From NCBI GenBank assembly GCA_036267155.1, contig DATAWP010000025.1, positions 62,001 through 126,000 of the forward strand: a stretch of 64,000 bases of DNA, in the 5' to 3' direction. A program made the translations under genes and the position numbers. Below are positions 9,025-18,584 of this stretch, one piece after another (positions within the stretch are counted from its first letter, which is position 1; each line of letters opens with the position of its first letter). The notes under the pieces are model-generated. The model saw only the letters and a program-made list of their open reading frames with translations, was not told where the DNA came from and did not search any database. This stretch comes from PALSA-1353 sp036267155. Its GTDB lineage: Bacteria; Planctomycetota; Phycisphaerae; Tepidisphaerales; Tepidisphaeraceae.

Positions 9025-9364
9025 GACGGCATATCGTAGCGCCCTCCCGCCGCGGCGTAAAGGATCAGCGCGGCGCGCCAGTGGCGAAGATTTTTAGCCA
9101 CGGATAAAAATCAGATTCAAACGGATAAATTCAGTGACGTTTTTTTGATCTATCTGTACGCATCTGATTTGCATCTGTGGCAAAAATGTATTCTCTTCGT
9201 AATCTTTATGCGTGCATGGCTCTTGCATTTGCGCGTGATGTTTGAGAGATTCCCGTGCGACCAAATGCCACACCCTCTCGGTATCGCCGGTGAGGCTGGT
9301 CGTTTGTAAGATCGCAACTCGGAATGGGCGCTACAGGGGCGCCAAAGTTTAGTTGAACAATTCC
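9025..9364. other. Divergent intergenic region between mfd and actA
   Basis: About 340 bases. It holds an inverted repeat at 9096-9180 and, just before actA, a GC-rich hairpin-capable stretch (GGGCGC...GGGGCGCC, 9326-9343). I found no convincing -35/-10 pair for either gene. Confidence 0.5.
9096..9180. repeat. Imperfect inverted repeat (GCCACGGAT / ATCTGTGGC type)
   Basis: GCCACGGATAAAAATCAGAT near 9099 is matched by the reverse complement of the segment ending CATCTGTGGC near 9180 (GCCACAGATGCAAATCAGAT when inverted), 17 of 20 identical positions. A T-run (TTTTTTT) lies between the arms. This kind of GCCACGGAT palindrome recurs between genes in many environmental bacteria, as I remember it. 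Confidence 0.6.
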
Positions 9365-10054
9365 ATGACGCAAGAATGGTACGAGCAGCCGTTTGTATTC
9401 CCTAAGTGGGCCAACTTTTTGTTGCCCGGGATCGTGCTGGCCGTAGTGGGCGGACTTTTTTACGTTCCTACGGTGGTGGGACTCGGTGCGTCCCCGAAGA
9501 CGACTGCGGTGGGATACGAGCCCGTGCAGCCGGTGCCGTACAGCCACGCTTTGCACGCGGGGAAATTGGGGATCGACTGCCGCTACTGTCATACGACCGT
9601 TGAGAAGGCGAACTTCGCGTCGCTTCCCCCGACCGAAACCTGCATGAACTGCCACACCAATATCCGGACGGAAAGCCAGGCGCTGGCGCCGGTCCGGGAG
9701 AGTTGGGCCACCGGTAAACCGGTGGAATGGATCCAGGTTCACAATCTGCCGCAATACGTTTATTTCAGCCACCAGGCCCACGTGAACCATGGCGTTGGGT
9801 GCATCGAATGCCATGGCCGGATCGACCAGATGGAGCGCGTTTACCAGGTCAAGCCGCTAAGTATGGGCTGGTGCTTGGGTTGCCATCGCGACCCCGGCCC
9901 GCATCTGCGGCCAAAGACCGTAGCCGTAACCGATATGAACTGGACCCCACCGGCGGATCCGACGGACGCGGAGAACTTGGCCGAGCAACTGTTGAAGGAT
10001 TATTCGATTCACGACAAAGCGTACATGCAGAGTTGTTCAACGTGTCATCGGTAA
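9365..10054 (+). CDS. actA: Alternative complex III subunit A, pentaheme cytochrome c
   Basis: 229 residues from the ATG (an in-frame TTG at 9353 would add four). One N-terminal membrane anchor (about 15-37) is followed by a periplasmic domain with five CxxCH motifs: CRYCH, CMNCH, CIECH, CLGCH and CSTCH. This matches ActA of alternative complex III (ACIII), the quinol:electron-acceptor oxidoreductase that replaces bc1. It accepts electrons from the ActB iron-sulfur chain. First gene of a 13-gene operon. Confidence 0.93.
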   Translation: MTQEWYEQPFVFPKWANFLLPGIVLAVVGGLFYVPTVVGLGASPKTTAVGYEPVQPVPYSHALHAGKLGIDCRYCHTTVEKANFASLPPTETCMNCHTNIRTESQALAPVRESWATGKPVEWIQVHNLPQYVYFSHQAHVNHGVGCIECHGRIDQMERVYQVKPLSMGWCLGCHRDPGPHLRPKTVAVTDMNWTPPADPTDAENLAEQLLKDYSIHDKAYMQSCSTCHR

Positions 10055-10064
10055 AGCGCGGCTT

Positions 10065-10080
10065 GCCGACTTCAGTCGGT
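10065..10080. repeat. Short palindrome CCGACTTCAGTCGG
   Basis: A 6-bp stem with a 2-base loop between actA and actB. A near copy (GCCGACTAAAGTCGGC) occurs at 22452-22467 within the same operon. Confidence 0.6.
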
Positions 10081-10100
10081 AGGTCGCTGAAAAAAGCACA

Positions 10101-13100
10101 ATGAAGCATCATTCGGCACAACGTGAATATTGGAGAAGCCTGGAGCACCTGGCCAACACGCCGGAGATTCAGCAATCGGCGTCCGCCGAATTCGCGTCGT
10201 ACGAGCCCGACGGCATGTTGTCGATGTCGTCCCTGACGCGGCGGCGGTTCATGAAGTTGATGGGCGCCTCGATGGCGCTGGCCGGGCTGTCGCTGAACGG
10301 ATGCCGGCGCTGGCCGGAGGCAAAATTAGCGCCCTACACGAGCACTCCGCCGAATCGCATCCCTGGAATCCCCGAGCAATACGCGACGATGATGGAACTC
10401 GGCGGCGTGGGAAGCCCACTGCTGGTGACGAGCTACGACGGCCGGCCGATCAAGATCGAGGGCAATCCAACGCATCCGTTCTCCGAAACCGTCAAGGGGC
10501 GCAGCGGCGCGGCCGATGCGATCGCGCAGGCCAGCATCCTGGAGATGTACGATCCCGACCGAAGCAAGGCGGTCATCAATCGCTCCGGCGGGAATGAGAT
10601 CGCGACGGATTGGGACCACTTCACCAGCGCGATGTCTTCGACGATCGATTCGCTGACTGCCTCGCCCGGCAGCGGGTTGGCGATTTTGTGCGAAGCAACG
10701 GCGAGCCTGACGACCACCCGGCTGAAGGCCGCGCTGGCCAAGCGATTCCCGACGGCGTTTTACGAATACGAAGCTTTGAGCCGCGACAACGAACGGGTTG
10801 GAATCAAGTCGGCGCTGGGCCAGCCTGCCCGCCAGGTGCTGCACCTGGACAAGGCGGCCGTGGTGGTTCTGCTTGATGCCGATCCGCTGGGAGCGCATCC
10901 AGCCCATGTGCGCTACGCCGGGGATTGGGTCAAGCACCGCCCCAACAAAGAAAAAGAAACGAGCCGGGTTTACGCGATCGAAAGTGCGATGACGATCTCC
11001 GGAAGCGTGGCCGATTGCCGCATGGGCGTGCGGCCGTCACGGGTCGGAGCGATCTTGTCGGCGATCGCGGCCCAAGTCGGCCTCGCTGCTGCCGCGGCGA
11101 GCCTCACGGCCGAAGAAGAAGCATTCATCAAGCCGTTGATCGCCGATCTTTCGGCCAATTCGGGAAAGAGCCTCGTGGCGGTGGGGCCCCATCACCCGGC
11201 CGAAATGCACGCCATGGCGCTGGCGATCAATGACAAGATCGGCGCGATCGGCTCAACGCTGACGCTGCTCGAAGAGCCCAACGCCGATCGGCCGCATCAT
11301 TTCGATTCGCTGGCCGATTTGACGAAAAAGCTCAAGGCTAAACAGATCGACACGCTGGTGATCCTCGGCGGGAACCCCGCGTACGATGCGCCGACCGACC
11401 TGGATTTTGCGGGGGCGCTCAAAAACGCGAAGACATCGATCCACCTCAGCCTGTACGACAACGAGACATCGCACGCCTGCACGTGGCACGTGCCGCGCGC
11501 GCATTACCTCGAAGCGTGGGGCGATGCGCGGGCGTGGGACGGAACGGTCAGCATTTGCCAGCCGCTCATCGAACCGTTGTACAACGGAAAATCGAGCGAT
11601 CAGATGCTGGCGTTTTTTGCCGGCGAGCCGGAGACGGAATCCGACGCCATCGTGCGCAAGACGTTTGCCGACATAGACGATTTGGCGTGGCGGCGAGTGC
11701 TGAACGACGGGCTGGTGAAAGACAGCGGGTTCAAGAAGGTCTCGGCCACAATCAACAGTTCCGCCGCGTTGCCGGCGGCGGGGGGGCAGAGCGGGTACGA
11801 GGTTCGATTCCTCCAGGATTCGAAGCTCTACGATGGCCGATTCGCGACCAGCGGTTGGTTGCAGGAGTTGCCCGATCCCCTGTCGAAAATTGTGTGGGAC
11901 AACGCAGTGCTCGTTTCGCCGCGCGACGCCGCGGGATTGGGCGTTGGGGTTGGGGATATGCTGAAGGTCACAGTGGGCGGGGCCTCCGTGGAGATGCCGG
12001 CCTTCGTGTTGCCCGGCCAGCCGGTTGGCGTGATCGGGCTGGCGCTGGGTTACGGCCGGACCATGGGCGAGCACATCGGGTCGGATGTTGGCGTGAACAC
12101 GTACGCGCTGCGGACGACCGGCGCGATGTATTTCACATCGGCCCAGGTCACTGCAACGGGCGCATACTACGACTTGGCGACGACGCAGGACCATCACCTG
12201 TTCGACCAGCTTGGGATTCAGGAGCGGCAAGCGCGCGTTGGCGAAAAACACAAGAGCGCCGAAATCATCAGGGAGGCGACGGCTGCCGAATATAAGCGCG
12301 ATCCGCAGTTGTTCCAGCGGAATGAAGAGGGTGGAATATCGCTTCAGCTTTACGAGCCGCCGAGGCGGTTCAACGATCCCCATGCGTGGGGAATGGCGAT
12401 CGACCTGTCGAGATGCATCGGATGCCATGCGTGCGTGATCGCGTGCCAGGCCGAGAACAACGTGCCGATCGTGGGACGTGACAACGTGCTCAAGAGCCGG
12501 CAAATGCACTGGATTCGAATCGATCGATATTTCAAAGGCGATGCCGAAGATCCAAACCCCGAGGTGGTGTTTCAGCCCGTCGCCTGTCAGCAGTGCGAAA
12601 ACGCCCCGTGCGAAGAAGTCTGCCCCGTGGGCGCGACGACGCACGACACCGAGGGGCTGAATGTAATGGTTTACAACCGCTGCGTGGGAACGCGCTATTG
12701 CAGCAACAACTGCCCCTACAAGGTGCGGCGATTCAACTATCTCGACTGGCACAGCCAGGATCCCCGCCACGACAAATATCCCAAGCCGTGGCTGGGTCTC
12801 CCCGACACCCAGCAGATTGAAACGGTTCCGATGGTGGAGCGGATGATGTACAACCCGGAGGTCACGGTTCGCATGCGCGGCGTGATGGAGAAATGCACCT
12901 TCTGCATCCAGCGGATTCACAATACGACCATCGCAAAACGAGCGCGCGGCGAGGAACTCAAGGATGGCGAGATCATGACCGCCTGCCAGCAATCGTGCCC
13001 GACGCAGGCGATCGTGTTCGGCGATTTAAACGATGCGAATTCGAAGGTGTCGAAATGGCACCAGGATAAGCGGGCGTATTCGCTGTTGGACGCTGATCTC

Positions 13101-13166
13101 AATACGAAGCCGAGGAATCGGTATCTGGCGAAAATCAGCAATCCGAACGATGAGGCGAACGGGTGA
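10101..13166 (+). CDS. actB: Alternative complex III subunit B, molybdopterin-like/iron-sulfur fusion
   Basis: 1021 residues. A twin-arginine-type motif TRRRFMKLMGAS (about 46-57) directs export. The long N-terminal part is the degenerate molybdopterin-oxidoreductase-like domain of ActB. The C-terminal part, from about residue 765, is a four-cluster ferredoxin domain: CIGCHACVIACQAEN (C772 onwards), CQQCENAPCEEVCP, CVGTRYCSNNCPYK and CTFCIQ...CQQSCP. ActB relays electrons from the quinol site in ActC/ActF to ActA. B1 and B2 are fused in one chain here, as in many bacteria. ATG at 10101, 46 bases after actA. Confidence 0.95.
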   Translation: MKHHSAQREYWRSLEHLANTPEIQQSASAEFASYEPDGMLSMSSLTRRRFMKLMGASMALAGLSLNGCRRWPEAKLAPYTSTPPNRIPGIPEQYATMMELGGVGSPLLVTSYDGRPIKIEGNPTHPFSETVKGRSGAADAIAQASILEMYDPDRSKAVINRSGGNEIATDWDHFTSAMSSTIDSLTASPGSGLAILCEATASLTTTRLKAALAKRFPTAFYEYEALSRDNERVGIKSALGQPARQVLHLDKAAVVVLLDADPLGAHPAHVRYAGDWVKHRPNKEKETSRVYAIESAMTISGSVADCRMGVRPSRVGAILSAIAAQVGLAAAAASLTAEEEAFIKPLIADLSANSGKSLVAVGPHHPAEMHAMALAINDKIGAIGSTLTLLEEPNADRPHHFDSLADLTKKLKAKQIDTLVILGGNPAYDAPTDLDFAGALKNAKTSIHLSLYDNETSHACTWHVPRAHYLEAWGDARAWDGTVSICQPLIEPLYNGKSSDQMLAFFAGEPETESDAIVRKTFADIDDLAWRRVLNDGLVKDSGFKKVSATINSSAALPAAGGQSGYEVRFLQDSKLYDGRFATSGWLQELPDPLSKIVWDNAVLVSPRDAAGLGVGVGDMLKVTVGGASVEMPAFVLPGQPVGVIGLALGYGRTMGEHIGSDVGVNTYALRTTGAMYFTSAQVTATGAYYDLATTQDHHLFDQLGIQERQARVGEKHKSAEIIREATAAEYKRDPQLFQRNEEGGISLQLYEPPRRFNDPHAWGMAIDLSRCIGCHACVIACQAENNVPIVGRDNVLKSRQMHWIRIDRYFKGDAEDPNPEVVFQPVACQQCENAPCEEVCPVGATTHDTEGLNVMVYNRCVGTRYCSNNCPYKVRRFNYLDWHSQDPRHDKYPKPWLGLPDTQQIETVPMVERMMYNPEVTVRMRGVMEKCTFCIQRIHNTTIAKRARGEELKDGEIMTACQQSCPTQAIVFGDLNDANSKVSKWHQDKRAYSLLDADLNTKPRNRYLAKISNPNDEANG

Positions 13167-13211
13167 AGAAGCCCACACCGCCAGATGGGCAGTAGATAGT
13201 GGACGAAATTT

Positions 13212-14717
13212 ATGGCTAGCGTACCTACAACCGAGTTTATCCGCATCGCCGAACAGACGGAGGGCGACAACACCACGGATGATCCGCGGTTTCGCGCGCC
13301 GCTGGTCACCGGCGGAAAGAATTTTGCGGCGGTCACGGAGACGGTGGCGAACATTGCCGAACGGCCGGCCCCGCCGCAGGCGTGGTACGTGGCCATGGGC
13401 GTTTCGCTGGCGCTACTTGGATTGCTTGGCGCGATGGTGGGATATCTGATTCTCACCGGCGTGGGCGTGTGGGGGAACAACCAGCCGGTGGGCTGGGCGT
13501 TCGGCATCGTCAACTTCGTGTTCTGGGTCGGGATCGGCCACGCCGGCACGCTGATCAGCGCGATTCTTTACCTCTTCCGTCAGAACTGGCGAACGGGCAT
13601 CAATCGCCTCGCCGAGGCAATGACCATCTTCGCCGTGATATGCGCCGCGCTGTTTCCCGGCATTCACGTCGGCAGGCCGTGGCTGGCGTACTGGCTGTTT
13701 CCGATTCCCGACCAGATGAATTTGTGGCCGCAGTTCCGCTCGCCGCTGATGTGGGACGTGTTCGCGGTGGGAACTTACGCAACGGTTTCTTTGCTGTTCT
13801 GGTACGTGGGAATGGTGCCGGATATCGCGACGTTCCGTGACCGCTCCAAGAGCAAGATCAAGCAGGTTGTGTACGGAATTTTCGCGCTGGGATGGAACGG
13901 ATCGAGCCGGCACTGGCACCGCTACGAGCGGGCCTATCTGTTGCTGGCCGCAATCGCGACCCCGCTGGTGCTCTCGGTTCACTCGACCGTGAGCTTCGAC
14001 ATGGCCGTGTCGCAGATCCCTGGCTGGCATACGACGGTCTTCCCGCCGTACTTCGTGGCAGGAGCCATCTACGGCGGATTTGCGATGGTGATATTCCTGG
14101 TCGTGCCCGCGCGCGAACTGTTCGGGCTCAAAGACATCATCACCAAGCGGCACATGGACAACATGGCCAAGATCACGATGGCCACGAGCATGATGGTGGG
14201 ATATTCCTACATGACGGAATTTTTCATCGCCGGATACAGCGGAGACCGGAACGAGGCGTTTACCTTCCACAATCGCGCCCTGGGGCCGTATTGCTGGAGT
14301 TGGTGCGTCATGTTCTTCTGCAATGTCGTGGCTCCGCAGGTGCTCTGGAGCAAAAAATGCCGCATGAACATGTGGATCATGTGGGTCGTCGGCATCTGCG
14401 GCAACGTCGGCATGTGGTTCGAGCGGTTCGAGATCATTCCCGAATCGCTGACGCGTGATTTTCTGCCGTCGAGCTGGCACGCGTATTGGCCCACGTGGGT
14501 CGATTTGTGCACCCTGGCGGGAAGTTTTGGATTGTTCATGACGCTGTTCCTGCTGTTCTGCCGGTATTTGCCGACGGTGGCGATGGCGGAGGTGAAGACA
14601 ATGTTGCCCGAAGCGCACGCGCACGGGGCTCACAGCGCGGATGAGAAGCGGACGGATTACCGTCCCGACGAACATCACGACCCCGACACGGATGCGCCCC
14701 GGTTTGCGAATCGGTGA
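13212..14717 (+). CDS. actC: Alternative complex III subunit C (NrfD-like quinol-binding membrane protein)
   Basis: 501 residues with about ten membrane helices of the NrfD/PsrC family, starting after a hydrophilic N-terminal arm of about 58 residues. Characteristic segments include IGHAGTLISAILYLFRQNWR, GIHVGRPWLAYWLFP and HRYERAYLLLAAIATPLVLSVH. In ACIII, ActC binds menaquinol or ubiquinol and passes electrons to ActB. It lies 45 bases downstream of actB. Confidence 0.95.
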   Translation: MASVPTTEFIRIAEQTEGDNTTDDPRFRAPLVTGGKNFAAVTETVANIAERPAPPQAWYVAMGVSLALLGLLGAMVGYLILTGVGVWGNNQPVGWAFGIVNFVFWVGIGHAGTLISAILYLFRQNWRTGINRLAEAMTIFAVICAALFPGIHVGRPWLAYWLFPIPDQMNLWPQFRSPLMWDVFAVGTYATVSLLFWYVGMVPDIATFRDRSKSKIKQVVYGIFALGWNGSSRHWHRYERAYLLLAAIATPLVLSVHSTVSFDMAVSQIPGWHTTVFPPYFVAGAIYGGFAMVIFLVVPARELFGLKDIITKRHMDNMAKITMATSMMVGYSYMTEFFIAGYSGDRNEAFTFHNRALGPYCWSWCVMFFCNVVAPQVLWSKKCRMNMWIMWVVGICGNVGMWFERFEIIPESLTRDFLPSSWHAYWPTWVDLCTLAGSFGLFMTLFLLFCRYLPTVAMAEVKTMLPEAHAHGAHSADEKRTDYRPDEHHDPDTDAPRFANR

Positions 14718-14725
14718 GATGAACC

Positions 14726-15319
14726 ATGACAACCGATCTAAAAGAAACTCACGACCCGCACGAAGAAACGAACGGCGTCGAATCGACCGAGCCGATGCTG
14801 ACCGGTCTCCTCGGCGAATTCGCCGACGTGACCGGCGTGGTGGAAGCGGCCCGCAAGACGCGCTCGGCCGGTTACAAGGTCTGGGACGTGCACAGCCCGT
14901 TCCCCATCCATGGAATCGACGCGGTGATCGGAATTCGACCGACCATCCTCCCCTGGCTGGTTCTGATCGGCGGAGTGACCGGAGCTTCGTGCGGATTCCT
15001 TTTGCAGTGGTTCTGCAACACGTTCGATTATCCCATTCTGGTCAGCGCCAAGCCGATGTTGAGTTTGCCCGCGGACGTTCCAATTATCTTCGAATGCGCC
15101 GTGCTGTTTTCAGCTCTGACGGCGGTATTTGGAATGTTGGCACTGAATCGCCTCCCGCTGTTGTACAATCCGCTGTTCAAAAGTGCCCATTTCCGGCGGG
15201 TGACGAACGACCGGTTTTTCATCTGGATCGACGCGTCGGATGCGAAGTTCGACGAGAAATCGACGGCGGAATTTCTGAGTTCCGCCGGCGCGACGGGCGT
15301 GGAACGCATTGAGGATTAG
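14726..15319 (+). CDS. actD: Alternative complex III subunit D (DUF3341)
   Basis: 197 residues with two membrane helices (about 70-95 and 118-142) and the DUF3341 signature YKVWDVHSPFPIHGID near residue 51. ActD is a structural membrane subunit packed between ActC and ActF. ATG at 14726, eight bases after actC. Confidence 0.93.
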   Translation: MTTDLKETHDPHEETNGVESTEPMLTGLLGEFADVTGVVEAARKTRSAGYKVWDVHSPFPIHGIDAVIGIRPTILPWLVLIGGVTGASCGFLLQWFCNTFDYPILVSAKPMLSLPADVPIIFECAVLFSALTAVFGMLALNRLPLLYNPLFKSAHFRRVTNDRFFIWIDASDAKFDEKSTAEFLSSAGATGVERIED

Positions 15320-15323
15320 TTGA

Positions 15324-16148
15324 ATGTCTGAAGATCAGACCCATTCAGAGTCGTCCGACGAACCGGAATACGGTCCGACGTATTACGCGCCGGTGGAGAT
15401 GCCCGTGCCGCGGCTGGGCCGGCCGCCGTTCTGGATGGTTTCGCTGGCGCTGATTTTCATCGTGGGGACGTGGCTGCCGCTGGTGATCATCGCGCGGGCA
15501 CGCGTCTCGACCATGACCGAACCGCGCATTCAGCTCATGCAGGACATGGGAATTCAACCGAAATTCAAGGAGCAGATGACCAATCCGCTCTTCGCCGACG
15601 ACCGCGCCATGCGGCCGAAGATTCCCGGCACCGTTGCTCGCGGATCGCTGGAGGAAGACGGCAAATATTACCGCGGATTCGTCCGGCAGAACGACGGGGA
15701 CGGCAAATGGACGGTGGTGTTCGTCAACAGTCTGCCGGCCAAGCTGTCGGATACACCGGAAAAGATGCACACGCTATTGGAACGCGGGCAGCAGCGGTTC
15801 AACATTTATTGTTACGTATGCCATGGATATGACGGCTCGGGGCACGGCCCGGTGAATCAGCGGGCGCTGGAACTGAAGGCGATCGACACCGATCCCAATC
15901 ACCCGATCGGCGTAAGCTGGACGCCGGCGGCGCAGTTGACATCCGATATAATCCGCGCCGAGCCGGATGGGAAGATTTTCAACACGATCACCAACGGGAT
16001 TCGCACGATGCCCAGTTATGGATCGCAGGTTCCGGTGAAGGATCGCTGGGCGATCGTGGCGTATGTCCGGGCGCTACAGTTAAGCCAGGGCGGCGGACCG
16101 CCATCGCTATTGACGCCGGAGCAGCAAAAGGCTCTGCAGGGACAATGA
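15324..16148 (+). CDS. actE: Alternative complex III subunit E, monoheme cytochrome c
   Basis: 274 residues. One N-terminal membrane helix (about 35-57) precedes a periplasmic cytochrome c domain with CYVCHGYDGSGHG near residue 162. A Met ligand is likely in GIRTMPSYGSQV. ActE is the terminal electron carrier of ACIII, passing electrons to the oxidase. It starts four bases after actD and its stop overlaps actF (ATGA). Confidence 0.93.
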   Translation: MSEDQTHSESSDEPEYGPTYYAPVEMPVPRLGRPPFWMVSLALIFIVGTWLPLVIIARARVSTMTEPRIQLMQDMGIQPKFKEQMTNPLFADDRAMRPKIPGTVARGSLEEDGKYYRGFVRQNDGDGKWTVVFVNSLPAKLSDTPEKMHTLLERGQQRFNIYCYVCHGYDGSGHGPVNQRALELKAIDTDPNHPIGVSWTPAAQLTSDIIRAEPDGKIFNTITNGIRTMPSYGSQVPVKDRWAIVAYVRALQLSQGGGPPSLLTPEQQKALQGQ

Positions 16149-17383
16149 ACGTGGAACCGCATAGTGAACAACGCGGCGGAAAAATGGAACGGCTGAACGT
16201 GCGCGAGCAGGCGTGGCCGCTGTATGTGACCATGCAGATCCTCGGCGTCGTGGGCCTGATCGGCACGGTGCTTCTCGGCTACTTTGCCCAGGATGACTTC
16301 CGCAGATTCTTCTATTCGTATCTGACCGAATTCCTTTTCTTCCTGGCCATCGCGCTGGGCGGCCTGTTTTTCGTTTTGCTCCAGCATTCGACCAAGGCCG
16401 GTTGGAGCGTGAACGTCCGCCGCATCGCCGAGTGGTTCGCGTCAACCCTGCCGATGATGGCCGTCCTCTCCGCCCCAATCGTGGTGGCCGTGGCGCTCGG
16501 CCGCGGGCAGCTTTATCCGTGGGCCGGCGGGGAGTTCCACACAACGGGATTCAAGGCATTTTATCTTTATCCGCCGTTCTTCATTGGCCGGCTCGTGCTG
16601 TATTTTGTGCTCTGGTCGATCATGGGGGTCTGGTATTGGAAGCAATCGGTGAAGCAGGACGAGACCGGCGACATCGAACTCACCAAGCGCATGCAGTGGT
16701 GGGCGCCGCTTTGCCTGATCGTCTTCGGCCTGAGCATCACGTATGCGATGTGGGATTGGATCATGTCCCTGGACCCGGTCTGGTACAGCACGATTTTCGG
16801 CGTCTACTTCTTCGGAGGAAGCACCCTGGCGCTGCTTTCGTCCCTGGTCATCACCGTGGAATTGCTGCAGAGCAAAGGACTGCTCCGGAACAGCGTCACG
16901 ATCGAGCATTTCCACGACCTGGGCAAATTCCTTTTCGGATTCACTTTCTTCTGGGGATACATCGCCTTCAGCCAGTATATGCTGCTGTGGTACGGCAACA
17001 TCCCGGCCGAAACGGGCTGGTACCTGCGTCACGGCGCTTCGACATTGCATCCAAACGGATTTTCGCCCGTGGTCATCGCGCTGCTCTTCGGGCATTTCCT
17101 GATTCCGTTCCCCGGCATGTTTTCGCGGTACGTGAAACGGAATCCGAAATTCCTGCTGTTCTGGGCGATCTGGATCCTGGCGTTCTGCTGGCTGGATATG
17201 TTCTGGTTGGTCATGCCGCAGTTCGACAATGGTATTTTCCATTTTGGCCTGATCGATTTCGCGGCGTTTGTGGGCATCGGCGGCATTTTCGTGGCGTTCG
17301 TGGTGCGAAAGGCGTCGCACGATTCGGTCCGGCCGATGCGCGATCCGCGACTGGCGGATTCCCTTGCATTCGAGAACTATTGA
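16145..17383 (+). CDS. actF: Alternative complex III subunit F (second NrfD-like membrane protein)
   Basis: 412 residues with about ten membrane helices. Segments such as GRGQLYPWAGG, WDWIMSLDPVWYSTIFGVY and HDLGKFLFGFTFFWGYIAFSQ are typical of the quinol:cytochrome c oxidoreductase quinone-binding subunit 2 family. It is paralogous to ActC. ATGA overlap with actE indicates tight coupling. Confidence 0.94.
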   Translation: MNVEPHSEQRGGKMERLNVREQAWPLYVTMQILGVVGLIGTVLLGYFAQDDFRRFFYSYLTEFLFFLAIALGGLFFVLLQHSTKAGWSVNVRRIAEWFASTLPMMAVLSAPIVVAVALGRGQLYPWAGGEFHTTGFKAFYLYPPFFIGRLVLYFVLWSIMGVWYWKQSVKQDETGDIELTKRMQWWAPLCLIVFGLSITYAMWDWIMSLDPVWYSTIFGVYFFGGSTLALLSSLVITVELLQSKGLLRNSVTIEHFHDLGKFLFGFTFFWGYIAFSQYMLLWYGNIPAETGWYLRHGASTLHPNGFSPVVIALLFGHFLIPFPGMFSRYVKRNPKFLLFWAIWILAFCWLDMFWLVMPQFDNGIFHFGLIDFAAFVGIGGIFVAFVVRKASHDSVRPMRDPRLADSLAFENY

Positions 17384-17401
17384 CGGAATTCGTGGTGTGA
17401 C

Positions 17402-17728
17402 ATGGCTTACAAACAGGAAGTGAATGTTCCGCTGCTGATGACGATCGGAATCGTCTCGGGCATTCTGTTGCTCGTGATCGTCATCGGCACACAGGCCTGG
17501 TATCAGGCCGAGGAGCAGGAAGAAACGATGCTCAAGGCCAACGAGGCCCAGAACCGGGCCTCCACCCTGGAGCTTCCCGATCCAACCTTCGGCCAACTGA
17601 AGGAGGGGCAGGAAAAGGCCCTCGCCGCCAAGCCCCATTGGATGGATGAAAAGAAAAAAACGGCAGTGGCGGTTCCGATCCGTCAGGCCATGGCATATCT
17701 GGAAAATCATGAAGGGAGGTTGCCGTAA
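17402..17728 (+). CDS. Small single-span membrane protein of the ACIII operon
   Basis: 108 residues: a membrane helix at about 11-30 (LLMTIGIVSGILLLVIVIGT) and a charged soluble tail (alanine-, glutamate- and lysine-rich). I recall small single-span proteins at this position in related ACIII-cox operons, but cannot name a family. It may be an accessory subunit or assembly factor. The 3' end contains the ribosome site AGGGAGG of the next gene. Confidence 0.8.
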   Translation: MAYKQEVNVPLLMTIGIVSGILLLVIVIGTQAWYQAEEQEETMLKANEAQNRASTLELPDPTFGQLKEGQEKALAAKPHWMDEKKKTAVAVPIRQAMAYLENHEGRLP

Positions 17729-17729
17729 C

Positions 17730-18584
17730 ATGAAACCGACTCTTTCATGTTTTTTCGCGATGATGTTGATTGCGGTCGGCACGTCCATCGCCCGCGCTAA
17801 TTGGGCGCAGGACGCCACGAATGCGCAGCAGCAGGTTCCGGCGGCGTATCGCAACGTCGGCATCGATGAACACCTCAATGCGCAGCTTCCTCTGGACCTG
17901 CGGTTCTACAACGAAAATGCCCAGAAGGTGACCCTGGGCGACATGTTCCATCACGGCCGGCCGGTGGTGCTGCAGCTTGGATACTTGCAGTGCCCGATGC
18001 TCTGCGACCAGGTGTCGCGCGGGCTGGTGGAGTCGGCCAAGAAAATCGACCTGGATATCGGCAAGGATTTTGATTTCCTGTTCGTCAGCATCGATCCGAC
18101 CGACTCGCCCGATCTGGCGAAGATCAAGCTGAACAGTTACGCGGCGGCATACGGCAAGCCGGGCTCGGCGAGCGGATTTCATTTTCTGGTCGGCACGGAA
18201 AGTCAAATCAAACAGCTCGCCGCCGCCGTCGGTTTCCGGTATCAGCCGGCGCACAACGGCCAGTTCGCCCATCCGGCCGTGGCGATGGTGATCACTCCCG
18301 ACGGCAAAATCGCCCGATATCTCTACGGCATCAACTTTCCGTCGCAAACGCTGCGGCTGTCGCTGGTCGAGGCGTCGCACGGGAAAATCGGGTCGTCGAT
18401 CGATCAGATCCTGCTGATCTGCCTGTGCTTTGACCCGGCCACGGGCAAGTATTCGTGGGCCGCGACCAACCTGATGAAAATCGGCGGAATCCTCACGTTG
18501 GTCGTGTTGGGCGGCTCGATTTTCCTGATGGTGAAACACAACTCCCACGGAGATGGGGCCGAAGAAAACACTGGGACGAACTGA
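17730..18584 (+). CDS. SCO1/SenC-family copper chaperone
   Basis: 284 residues with a signal peptide (about 1-22), a thioredoxin-fold SCO domain with the copper motif CPMLC and the distal His in FAHPAVAMV, plus a C-terminal membrane anchor (about 248-268). SCO proteins deliver copper to the CuA site of oxidase subunit II, encoded next. The ATG at 17730 is preceded by a strong AGGGAGG ribosome site; longer upstream frames overlap the previous gene and are not needed. Its TGA overlaps the coxB ATG. Confidence 0.93.
   Translation: MKPTLSCFFAMMLIAVGTSIARANWAQDATNAQQQVPAAYRNVGIDEHLNAQLPLDLRFYNENAQKVTLGDMFHHGRPVVLQLGYLQCPMLCDQVSRGLVESAKKIDLDIGKDFDFLFVSIDPTDSPDLAKIKLNSYAAAYGKPGSASGFHFLVGTESQIKQLAAAVGFRYQPAHNGQFAHPAVAMVITPDGKIARYLYGINFPSQTLRLSLVEASHGKIGSSIDQILLICLCFDPATGKYSWAATNLMKIGGILTLVVLGGSIFLMVKHNSHGDGAEENTGTN

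Noticed and set aside
11253..12992. 579-residue minus-strand frame opposite actB
   Set aside because: Antisense shadow of a clearly recognised gene.
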